Source: Bacteroidota bacterium
GTDB lineage: Bacteria > Bacteroidota > Bacteroidia > Flavobacteriales > Flavobacteriaceae
NCBI GenBank assembly: GCA_023434025.1
Contig: JAEYTL010000026.1
Span: 62,001 to 126,000, forward strand
Length of the DNA: 64,000 nt
Direction: 5' to 3'
Shown here: positions 35,022 to 42,982 of the stretch, piece by piece
Layout of the letters: the number at the start of each line of letters is the position of its first letter
Position numbering within the stretch: the first letter of the stretch is position 1
Made by a program: the position numbers and the translations under genes
Notes under the pieces: generated by a model
Seen by the model: the letters and a program-made list of their open reading frames with translations, nothing else
Told to the model about the DNA's origin: nothing
The model's database searches: none

Positions 35022-36200
35022 ATGAATTTAATTCAAAATGCGGAGCACTATGTGTCAACTTTGCTGAAAGAGAAGTTGCCTTCTGCCTTTGTTTATCATA
35101 ACCTGAATCATACAGTTGGTGTTGTTCAGGCAATTACAAAAATTGCAAAGTATCAACAAGTGCCAAACGAAGATACTGAAAAATTATTGATTGCCGCATG
35201 GTTTCATGATACAGGTTATATTTACGGAACAGAAAATCACGAAATGGCAAGTGTTCAGATCGTTTCTGATTTTTTGAAAGCACAAGATTGTGATGAAGAG
35301 TTTATTAAATCGGTAGCTGACTTGATACGATCAACCGTTTTTTTACACCAGCCTCAAAATGAATTAGAACAAATTATCAGCGATGCAGATTATTTTCACT
35401 TTTCCAGCGATAACTATTTAACCATTTGTGAGTTTTTGCGTGAGGAATGGGAAAATGTTTGCAGCAGGCGTTTTACGGATTTGGAGTGGGCTAAAGAAAA
35501 TTTAATCATGCTGAGTCAGAAGCATGAATTTTATACATCTTTTGCCTTAACTTTCTGGCAACCTGTTAAAGAGAAAAACATCGGCAGAATTCAAAAAAGG
35601 ATTAAAAAACTTATGAATAATTTAGAAAAGAATTCAACAGAAATAAAAAAGGCAAAGGAAGACAAACCGGAGAGAGGTATCGATACGTTGTTTCGGGTAA
35701 CACTTAACAATCACACGAGGCTGAGTGAAATAGCCGACAGCAAGGCTAATATTTTACTTTCGGTGAATGCCATTATTATTTCTATCGTGCTGTCAACGTT
35801 GATTCCTAAATTAGACAGCCCCAGCAATGTTCATCTGATTACCCCTACGTTTGTTTTAGTCATGTTTAGTGTGGTTTCTATCATTTTTGCCATACTCTCT
35901 ACACGACCCAAAGTTACTTCGGGTACATTTACCAAAAGAGATGTTGAAGAACGAAAAGTGAATCTTCTCTTTTTCGGGAACTTTTATAAAATGCCTTATT
36001 CAACGTATGAAGAAGCGGTTAATGAAATGATGAAAGACAGGGAGTATCTTTACAATTCGATGATTAAGGATTTGTATTATCTAGGTTTGGTTTTGGAACG
36101 CAAATACCGTTTACTCCGGATTACCTATAATATATTTATGGTGGGCATTATTGTTTCTGTGATAACTTTTGTAGTGGCGTTTAAAAATTCAGGAGTCTAA
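35022..36200 (+). CDS. HD phosphohydrolase domain fused to Pycsar-type membrane effector domain
   Basis: 392 residues. The N-terminal HD domain (about 1-190) has H26/H30, AAWFHDTGY (H62, D63) and D121 in SDADYFHF, so metal-binding residues look complete. A charged linker leads to a C-terminal PycTM/DUF5706-like domain (about 215-392) with the family core RVTLNNHTRLSEIADSKANILLSVNAIIIS and three membrane segments (about 248-266, 275-296, 363-386). PycTM domains kill cells by membrane damage when triggered by cyclic CMP/UMP. No cyclase gene is adjacent. Divergent from the giant phosphoesterase gene. Confidence 0.85.
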   Translation: MNLIQNAEHYVSTLLKEKLPSAFVYHNLNHTVGVVQAITKIAKYQQVPNEDTEKLLIAAWFHDTGYIYGTENHEMASVQIVSDFLKAQDCDEEFIKSVADLIRSTVFLHQPQNELEQIISDADYFHFSSDNYLTICEFLREEWENVCSRRFTDLEWAKENLIMLSQKHEFYTSFALTFWQPVKEKNIGRIQKRIKKLMNNLEKNSTEIKKAKEDKPERGIDTLFRVTLNNHTRLSEIADSKANILLSVNAIIISIVLSTLIPKLDSPSNVHLITPTFVLVMFSVVSIIFAILSTRPKVTSGTFTKRDVEERKVNLLFFGNFYKMPYSTYEEAVNEMMKDREYLYNSMIKDLYYLGLVLERKYRLLRITYNIFMVGIIVSVITFVVAFKNSGV

Positions 36201-36206
36201 AAAAAC

Positions 36207-36240
36207 AAAACCTATTTGCTTTGAAACAAATAGGTTTTTT
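36207..36240. terminator. bidirectional hairpin terminator
   Basis: AAAACCTATTTG and CAAATAGGTTTTTT pair around CTTTGAAA. It lies between the convergent HD/PycTM gene and the RND outer-membrane channel gene. Confidence 0.85.
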
Positions 36241-36241
36241 A

Positions 36242-37660
36242 TTATTTCCAACCGCCGCCTAAAGCTCTGTATAAATCTATTTCGGCATCCAATCGGGATC
36301 GTTTTATAGTTGCTAATTCCAATTCGCTTTGCAGTAAATTACTTTGAGCCGTAATGACTTCCAGATAGTTTGCCATACCGTTTTTAAACAGTAAATTGGC
36401 ATTATGGATAGCTGTTTGAAGTGTTTTCACTCTGTTTTCTACAATATTTTGCTGTTCTTCGAGTTTGTCGGTTTTGACCAAAGCATCCGATACTTCTCCT
36501 ACAGCCACCAATACCGATTGACGAAATTGCAGTACGGACTTTTCCCGTTCTAATTTTGCCGTTTCAAATTGTGTTCTTATTTTTTTACGATTTAAAAGTG
36601 GTTGAGATAATCCGCCCGCTACAGTTCCAAATAAAGAAGCCGGTATATTGAACCAGTTGCTTGACTCAAAAGAATTTAAACCTCCGGCAGCTGTGATACT
36701 TAATCTAGGATAAAAATAGGCTTTAGCGATACCAACCCGGGCATTTGCTTTTTGCAATTCTAATTCAGCTAATTTTACATCCGGTCGTTTACTGACCAGT
36801 GAAGATGGAATTCCGGTAGCTTGGTTTTCATTAAAACTAATTTTACTCAATGTTGTATTTCGCTCTTTGGCACTTGGAAATGTTCCGGCAAGCAGGCTCA
36901 AGGCATTTTCCTGAATGGTAATATTCTGTTCTAATTGCGGAATTAATTGTGCTGCTATCAATTGTTGTGCTTCTGCTTGTTGCTTGGCTAAGGAAGTAAC
37001 CTGACCGGCTTCATATTGCAGATTTATGAAAAATAAAGTACTGTCGTTTAGTGTCAGGTTCTTTCTGGCAATTTCTAATTGAGCATCCATCATCAAGAGA
37101 TTGTAAAAACCTTTGGAAACATTGGCCACAATGACTGTTTGCAATGCTTTTTTTGCTTCTTCTGATTGCAAATAACTGGTTAGTGCTTCTTTCTTCTGGT
37201 TTTTAATTTTTCCCCAAATATCGGCTTCCCAGGATAACCCAACTGAAGTGTTATAGTCTTCAACATGATGTTTCCCTAAAAAAGTAGTAGTACTTAAACC
37301 GTTTAAACTATTGTCGGAAAGTCGGGTAGAGGTTCCTGTTATTTGAAGATTCAATTCAGGACTATTATTCCATTTGGCTTGTTTTAACTGCCATTGAGCA
37401 GCTTCAATATTCTTTTGAGCGATTTGTAAATCGTTGTTTCGCACAATAGCACTGTCAATTAATTGAATTAATGAGGCTTCTTTAAAGAAATCTTTCCAAG
37501 AAATGTCAGCAATCGTGCTGGTTGTATCAACTTCCGAAGTATATCGGTAGGCTAAAGGCAAAGCATCTTTAGGTGTTTCTATACTTTTTGAAACGTTACA
37601 AGAGGCTAATGTTACCAATACAAGTAACATTAGCATAAATTTATGATTAAAATTTTTCAT
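36242..37660 (-). CDS. RND efflux outer-membrane channel (TolC/OprM-like lipoprotein)
   Basis: 472 residues with lipobox (LLVLVTLASC). Two outer-membrane-factor repeats of long helices and strands, with GLSWEADIWGK and AKAYFYPRLSITAAGG and SQPLLNRKKI as family signatures. Third gene of the tetR-controlled operon, 15 bases after the pump gene. It forms the exit duct for the tripartite efflux pump. Confidence 0.93.
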   Translation of the reverse strand: MKNFNHKFMLMLLVLVTLASCNVSKSIETPKDALPLAYRYTSEVDTTSTIADISWKDFFKEASLIQLIDSAIVRNNDLQIAQKNIEAAQWQLKQAKWNNSPELNLQITGTSTRLSDNSLNGLSTTTFLGKHHVEDYNTSVGLSWEADIWGKIKNQKKEALTSYLQSEEAKKALQTVIVANVSKGFYNLLMMDAQLEIARKNLTLNDSTLFFINLQYEAGQVTSLAKQQAEAQQLIAAQLIPQLEQNITIQENALSLLAGTFPSAKERNTTLSKISFNENQATGIPSSLVSKRPDVKLAELELQKANARVGIAKAYFYPRLSITAAGGLNSFESSNWFNIPASLFGTVAGGLSQPLLNRKKIRTQFETAKLEREKSVLQFRQSVLVAVGEVSDALVKTDKLEEQQNIVENRVKTLQTAIHNANLLFKNGMANYLEVITAQSNLLQSELELATIKRSRLDAEIDLYRALGGGWK

Positions 37661-37675
37661 TTTTTTGACTTAGAA

Positions 37676-40600
37676 TTAAGCGATTACCTCTGCAGATTGG
37701 AGATTTGTTTCATTTTTCCGGCTTACCTTTTCCTGTAAATATTGAAATACAATAAACAAAACCGGAATGATGAATAAACCTAAAATGACTCCTGAAATCA
37801 TTCCGCCTGCCGCACCAATACTAATGGAATGATTACCCAATGCCGATGGTCCTTTGGCACTCATCATCGGAATTAATCCTACAATAAAAGCCAGTGACGT
37901 CATGATAATAGGTCTTAAGCGAAGTTTGGCTGCTTCGATAGCAGAAGCTAATAACGATTTTCCGGCACGACGTCGCTGTACGGCAAATTCAATAATCAGA
38001 ATGGCATTTTTGGCCAATAATCCGATGAGCATTACCAAAGCAACCTGTACATAAATATTGTTTTCTATTCCGGTTAGACCAATTGCGGCAAATACCCCGA
38101 AAACACCGGTTGGAATGGATAAAATTACCGCCAACGGCAGAATGTAACTTTCATACTGGGCTGCCAGAAGGAAATAAATAAACAATAGCGATAATATAAA
38201 AATCACAGTCGATTGCCCGCCCGAAGTTATCTCTTCTTTGGTCATTCCGGAGAATTCAAATGAATAACCGGATGGTAAATGTTTTTCGGCAACTTCTTCT
38301 ACAGCACGAATGGCATCTCCTGAGCTGTAACCGGCATTTGCAATAGCATTTATACCAATGGAGTTAAACAGATTATATCGTGAAGCTGTTTCCGGACCAA
38401 AAACACGTTTTAATTTTACCAAGGTATTGATGGGAACCATATCTCCTAAACGGTTTTTAACAAAAATACCATCCATGGAAGAAGCTTGTGTTCGGGCACT
38501 TTTTTCTGCTTGGACCATTACTCTGTAATATTTTCCAAAACGGTTAAAATCGGACGCTTGAGCACTTCCAAAATAGGCCTGCATCGTTTGCAATATGTCT
38601 TTCACGTTTACGCTTAACTGTTCGGCTTTGGCTTCATCAATTTCCATGTCATACTGAGGATAATCAGCTTTGAAGGAAGTAAAGGCAAAAGCAATCTCAG
38701 GACGTTGCATCAATTCTCCGATGAATTTATTGCCTACTTCGCTGAATTTAATCAGGTTTCCTCCTGTTTTGTCCTGCAACACCAAATCCAAACCGTCAAT
38801 GTTACTGAAACCGGGCACGGTAGGGAAGGTGAACACAAAGAAACTGGCACCTTGAATTGTTGATAGTTTTTGACGAACTTCATTCATTATTCCGTTGATG
38901 TCGCTGTTTTCACCTCTTTCTTTGGCAGGTTTCAACAATACGAAAGCAACTCCCGAAGACGGACTTGATGTTTGTGTAAGCATATTAAATCCGGATAATC
39001 CCATTAAGGTTCGTTTCGATTCCAAATTACCCAAAATAGTTTCGGCTTCTTCCATTACTTTGGTAGTTCTTTCCAGCGAAGCTCCTGCCGGCATAGATAA
39101 TGAAATTGCAATAAATCCTTGATCTTCAGAAGGAATAAACCCTGTTTTGGTCTTCTGAACCATGATAACCGTCGCTATGATTATAACTGATAATCCGCCC
39201 AAACTAATCCATTTGTTTTTAATTAAAAAGCGAACGCTTCCGAGGTATTTATTGGTTAATCGTTCAAAGCCTGAATTAAATCCGATAAAGAATTTTTCTT
39301 TAAATGATTTTTTATTTGTTTCGTCATGATGTGTATCAGCGTGATTAGGTTCTTTTAGAAACAGCGCAGCAAGTGCCGGACTTAAGGTTAAGGCATTGAC
39401 AGCCGATATTAAGATGGCAATAGCCAGGGTAAAAGAAAATTGACGATAGAAAACGCCTGTTGAACCTTCCATAAAACCAACCGGTAAAAATACGGCAGAC
39501 ATAACTAATGTGATGGAAATAATAGCTCCTGTAATTTCACTCATCGCAGAAGTTGTAGCTGCTTTTGGCGATAATTTTTTGTGTTCCATTTTGGCATGAA
39601 CCGCTTCTACTACTACAATGGCATCATCTACCACAATTCCGATTGCGAGTACCAAAGCAAAAAGTGTCAGCAGGTTTATTGAAAACCCGAATAATGACAT
39701 AAAGAAGAATGTTCCCAAAATGGCTACCGGAACGGCAATAGCCGGAATTAAGGTAGAACGGAAATCCTGAAGAAACAGAAATACCACAATGAAAACCAAA
39801 ATGAATGCTTCAATTAAAGTGGTAATTACTTGATTAATGGATTGATCCAAAGCATCTTTAGTATTGTATAGAACCAAGTGTTTTACACCTTTGGGAAAAT
39901 CTTTGGATGCTTTTTGCATTAATTTATCAATAGCAATCTGGATTTCATTAGCATTGGAACCGGCAAGTTGCATCGTGGCAATATTGATGCCGGGCTTACC
40001 GTTTACGCGGGTATAATTTCCATAGGTATAAGCTCCGAATTCAATTTTTGCTACATCTTTTAGTCTTAAAACCGAACCGTCATTGTTGGAACGGATAATG
40101 ATGTTTTCATATTCAGCAGGTTTATTCAGTTTTCCTTTATATTTAATCACATATTCAAAAGATTCTTTGCTGCTTTCGCCAAATTTTCCCGGTGCGGCTT
40201 CTAAATTTTTATCCTGAATAGCAGCCATCACTTCTTTTGGTGTAAGATTGTAGGTTGTCATCTGACTTGGATTTAACCAAACACGCATCGAATAATCTTT
40301 ATTTCCGCCAAAAATCAATGATTGACCCACGCCGGGAATTCGTTTTATTTCCGGAATGATATTAATTTGGGCATAGTTGGCCAAAAATGTCTGATCGTAT
40401 GTTTTTTCGTCTTCCGAGTACATATCAACAACCATAATCAAACTATTTTGTTGTTTAGCTGTGGTAATTCCGGCCTGAATAACTTCTGCCGGTAACTGGC
40501 TGGTGGCCTGCGATACACGATTTTGAACATTCACGGCTGCCTGATCGGGATCTGTTCCCAATTTGAAGAAAACCGTAATAACCAATGAGCCATCGTTACT

Positions 40601-40846
40601 TGCCGTGGAACTCATATAACTCATATTTTCCACTCCGTTGATGGCTTCTTCCAAAGAAGGAGCTACAGAACGCAATACGGTTTCGGCATTTGCTCCGGGA
40701 TACATTGCTATAACCTGAACAGCAGGCGGAGCAATGTCCGGAAATTGTTGTAAAGGAAGCTTCGTTAATCCCAAAATTCCAACAATAACTAACAGGATAG
40801 AAATTACTGTTGCCAGTACAGGTCTATCGATGAATTTTTTGAACAT
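37676..40846 (-). CDS. RND multidrug efflux permease (AcrB/HAE1 family)
   Basis: 1056 residues, 12 membrane helices and two large periplasmic loops. Begins MFKKFIDRPVLATVISILLVIVG; the proton-relay Asp pair is in LAIGIVVDDAIVVVEAV. The protein ends in a polar tail. Exports drugs or toxic amphiphiles with proton motive force. Middle gene of adaptor-pump-channel, 24 bases after the adaptor gene's stop. Confidence 0.95.
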   Translation of the reverse strand: MFKKFIDRPVLATVISILLVIVGILGLTKLPLQQFPDIAPPAVQVIAMYPGANAETVLRSVAPSLEEAINGVENMSYMSSTASNDGSLVITVFFKLGTDPDQAAVNVQNRVSQATSQLPAEVIQAGITTAKQQNSLIMVVDMYSEDEKTYDQTFLANYAQINIIPEIKRIPGVGQSLIFGGNKDYSMRVWLNPSQMTTYNLTPKEVMAAIQDKNLEAAPGKFGESSKESFEYVIKYKGKLNKPAEYENIIIRSNNDGSVLRLKDVAKIEFGAYTYGNYTRVNGKPGINIATMQLAGSNANEIQIAIDKLMQKASKDFPKGVKHLVLYNTKDALDQSINQVITTLIEAFILVFIVVFLFLQDFRSTLIPAIAVPVAILGTFFFMSLFGFSINLLTLFALVLAIGIVVDDAIVVVEAVHAKMEHKKLSPKAATTSAMSEITGAIISITLVMSAVFLPVGFMEGSTGVFYRQFSFTLAIAILISAVNALTLSPALAALFLKEPNHADTHHDETNKKSFKEKFFIGFNSGFERLTNKYLGSVRFLIKNKWISLGGLSVIIIATVIMVQKTKTGFIPSEDQGFIAISLSMPAGASLERTTKVMEEAETILGNLESKRTLMGLSGFNMLTQTSSPSSGVAFVLLKPAKERGENSDINGIMNEVRQKLSTIQGASFFVFTFPTVPGFSNIDGLDLVLQDKTGGNLIKFSEVGNKFIGELMQRPEIAFAFTSFKADYPQYDMEIDEAKAEQLSVNVKDILQTMQAYFGSAQASDFNRFGKYYRVMVQAEKSARTQASSMDGIFVKNRLGDMVPINTLVKLKRVFGPETASRYNLFNSIGINAIANAGYSSGDAIRAVEEVAEKHLPSGYSFEFSGMTKEEITSGGQSTVIFILSLLFIYFLLAAQYESYILPLAVILSIPTGVFGVFAAIGLTGIENNIYVQVALVMLIGLLAKNAILIIEFAVQRRRAGKSLLASAIEAAKLRLRPIIMTSLAFIVGLIPMMSAKGPSALGNHSISIGAAGGMISGVILGLFIIPVLFIVFQYLQEKVSRKNETNLQSAEVIA

Positions 40847-40870
40847 TTTATCTTATCTATGTATTAAGAA

Positions 40871-41998
40871 TTATTTTTTTGCGACAATTTTAGTCTGTGG
40901 TTCCGGTTTGATAACTGTTCCTTCCTGTAGATTTTCAAATCCTTTGAATACAATTCGGTCGCCTGATTTTATACCGTTTTCTACCAAATAGTTTGTGCCG
41001 GATTTTCCGTTTATGGTAATAGGTTTTTTGGAAACTTTATTTTGATTGTCCAAGGTGAAAACAAATATTTTATCCTGAATTTCAATAGTGGCTTCCTGCG
41101 GAACTACAATGGCATTTTCATGTGGAATGGATAAACGAATTTTTCCGGTGTTTCCCGAACGCAACAATCCTTTGGAATTTGGAAATGTTGCTCTTAGTGT
41201 AATGGCTCCGGTGTTTTTATCAAACTGACCATCAACCATATCTATTTTTCCGTTTTCAACATACGGATTGTTGTCTGCCAAAATCAATTGTACCGGAGGT
41301 AAATTCTTGATTTTATCATCAATGGTGTTGCCTGAATATTGTTTTTTGAAGTTGATAAAATCGGTTTCTCCCAATGAAAAATAGGCATAGACTTCGTGAA
41401 CATCAGATAATTTTGTCAAAGGTTCAATATCTGTAGAAGCTACTAAGCTTCCTTGTTTTCGGGGAAGTCGTCCTATGTATCCGTTTACCGGAGCGGTAAT
41501 TGATGTATAACCTAAATTAATTCTTGCCGAAGCAACGATTGCTTTTGACTGCTCAAGATTGGCTTTTGCAATTTTGTGTGACGCAACGGCATTTTTTAAT
41601 TGATACTCCGAAACCACTTTGTTTTGTACTAATGGTGTTAGTTTGTCGATTTCCAGCTGAGCATTTATTAAGGCTGCTTCCGCTGCATGCTGACTTGCTA
41701 AAGCATTGTTTAATTGCTCGCGGAATGGTTGTTCGTTTATTTTGAATAAAAGCTGACCTTTTGAAACGAGTTGACCTTCATCTACATATATTTTTTCCAG
41801 ATTTCCGCTTACCTGTGGTCGGATTTCTAAGTCTACGCTTCCTTGTATTGCTGCTGGATATTCAGCATCGGTAGTAGCCAACGTATTTTCAATAGCATAT
41901 ACCGGAAGAATTGGAGCTTCGGCTATTGCATTTTCTTGTTTAGGAGAGCAACTCGTGACTATTAAGGCTACGGTTATTACAGTTACTATTTTTTTCAT
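40871..41998 (-). CDS. RND efflux periplasmic adaptor (AcrA-like lipoprotein)
   Basis: 375 residues with lipobox (IVTVITVALIVTSC). Barrel-sandwich halves (EIRPQVSGNLEKIYVDEGQLVSKGQLLFKI and INLGYTSITAPVNGYIGRLPRKQGSLV) flank a coiled-coil hairpin, as in AcrA/MexA. First gene of the operon. A TetR-type palindrome TTAACAGTGTTAA lies 55 bases upstream of its start. Confidence 0.93.
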   Translation of the reverse strand: MKKIVTVITVALIVTSCSPKQENAIAEAPILPVYAIENTLATTDAEYPAAIQGSVDLEIRPQVSGNLEKIYVDEGQLVSKGQLLFKINEQPFREQLNNALASQHAAEAALINAQLEIDKLTPLVQNKVVSEYQLKNAVASHKIAKANLEQSKAIVASARINLGYTSITAPVNGYIGRLPRKQGSLVASTDIEPLTKLSDVHEVYAYFSLGETDFINFKKQYSGNTIDDKIKNLPPVQLILADNNPYVENGKIDMVDGQFDKNTGAITLRATFPNSKGLLRSGNTGKIRLSIPHENAIVVPQEATIEIQDKIFVFTLDNQNKVSKKPITINGKSGTNYLVENGIKSGDRIVFKGFENLQEGTVIKPEPQTKIVAKK

Positions 41999-42052
41999 TT
42001 TCGGATTACTTTTTGAGTTAGAGATATTTGTAATTTATTTACATTAAAGTAT

Positions 42053-42065
42053 TTAACAGTGTTAA
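42053..42065. promoter_or_regulatory. TetR operator candidate before the RND operon
   Basis: Perfect palindrome TTAACA-G-TGTTAA. The same half-sites recur before the tetR gene at 42802-42814 within a longer shared block, so both are probably bound by the regulator encoded next door. Confidence 0.7.
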
Positions 42066-42075
42066 GTAAATTGGT

Positions 42076-42097
42076 AAAAAAAAAGCCATTGGCTTAA
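42076..42097 (-). terminator. hairpin terminator after tetR
   Basis: On the minus strand AAGCC-AAT-GGCTT is followed by nine Ts. It is 95 bases after the tetR stop and separates tetR from the efflux operon. The stem is only five base pairs. Confidence 0.5.
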
Positions 42098-42191
42098 TCA
42101 TCGCTAATGGTAGCGAGTAAATTTGGTCTTTGTGCACATTTTTTATTTAGGTTAAATAATTTATCGGTGTTAAATGAATGGTTAAATTTTT

Positions 42192-42782
42192 TTATTCTAA
42201 TGATTTTATGATACCGCCAATAGCGTCTTTCAAAATTTGATTATTGGTTTCTTTCGGTAAACCGTTGCCTACCATATTTACTGAAATTAATCCGTGGATT
42301 ACCGAAAAGAAAGTAAAATACTTCTGTTTTATTATTTCCTGAGAAGGACTACTCTTTTCCATAATTTTTGCTATTACTCCGGTAAACAAATTATAAGGAT
42401 TCTCGGTAGCAGAACATCTTTCGGTACAACAGTTCATTTGAACGCCATACATAACCTGATATAATTCTTTATCTTCAAAGGCAAAATCCCAATAGGCCAT
42501 CCACATTTTTTCCAGTTGTTCGGCAGGATTTTGCGATTCGCTTTTTGCTTTTTCCAGATTTTTACTCAAACAAATAAATCCTTTTAGCGTTAACTCTTGT
42601 AATATGGCTTCTTTGTTGGAAAAATATTCATAAATAATAGGAGCAGTGTATTCAATTTTATCAGCAATTTTACGCATACTCAATCCTTGCCAACCTTCTT
42701 CTTTTGCAATGGTATAGGCAGCATCCAGAATGTTTTTTCTGGTTTCTTCTTTTTGTCTTAAAATACGATCTTTGCTTCCCAT
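42192..42782 (-). CDS. TetR/AcrR family transcriptional regulator
   Basis: 196 residues. N-terminal TetR HTH with RKNILDAAYTIAKEEGWQGLSMRKIADK and TAPIIYEYFSNKEAILQEL, then a helical ligand-binding domain with a CC pair (MNCCTERC). It lies directly upstream of the efflux operon on the same strand and has matching palindromes before itself and before the adaptor gene, so it most likely represses both, and a pump substrate would release it. Confidence 0.93.
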   Translation of the reverse strand: MGSKDRILRQKEETRKNILDAAYTIAKEEGWQGLSMRKIADKIEYTAPIIYEYFSNKEAILQELTLKGFICLSKNLEKAKSESQNPAEQLEKMWMAYWDFAFEDKELYQVMYGVQMNCCTERCSATENPYNLFTGVIAKIMEKSSPSQEIIKQKYFTFFSVIHGLISVNMVGNGLPKETNNQILKDAIGGIIKSLE

Positions 42783-42801
42783 TTTTGTAGTATTAAATTA
42801 T

Positions 42802-42814
42802 TTAACACTGTTAA
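42802..42814. promoter_or_regulatory. TetR operator candidate before tetR
   Basis: Perfect palindrome TTAACA-C-TGTTAA, 20 bases upstream of the tetR start. Same sequence apart from the centre base as the site at 42053-42065, and similar outside (ATTTAACA...TGTTAAG.AAA). Confidence 0.7.
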
Positions 42815-42886
42815 GCAAAAGTAATACACTTTTTATTTATCGTTCAAATAAACTATTGATTTTTTTTATAATGGTATAAGTGTTTA

Positions 42887-42910
42887 AAAATAAAAGGCTG
42901 TCTGAGCCTT
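42887..42910 (-). terminator. hairpin terminator after the GAF-domain gene
   Basis: On the minus strand AAGGCT-CAGAC-AGCCTT is followed by TTATTTTTA, 73 bases after the stop of the GAF protein gene. Confidence 0.6.
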
Positions 42911-42982
42911 GTTGTACTAACTGATATGAAAAACGAGCGGGTTGTTGTCTACAAGTAAAAAACTTGTATAATGTTATTTGGT

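Noticed and set aside
34996..36242. A full two-gene Pycsar operon
   Set aside because: The gene before is the phosphoesterase/barrel protein and the gene after is the efflux channel; no nucleotide cyclase is present.
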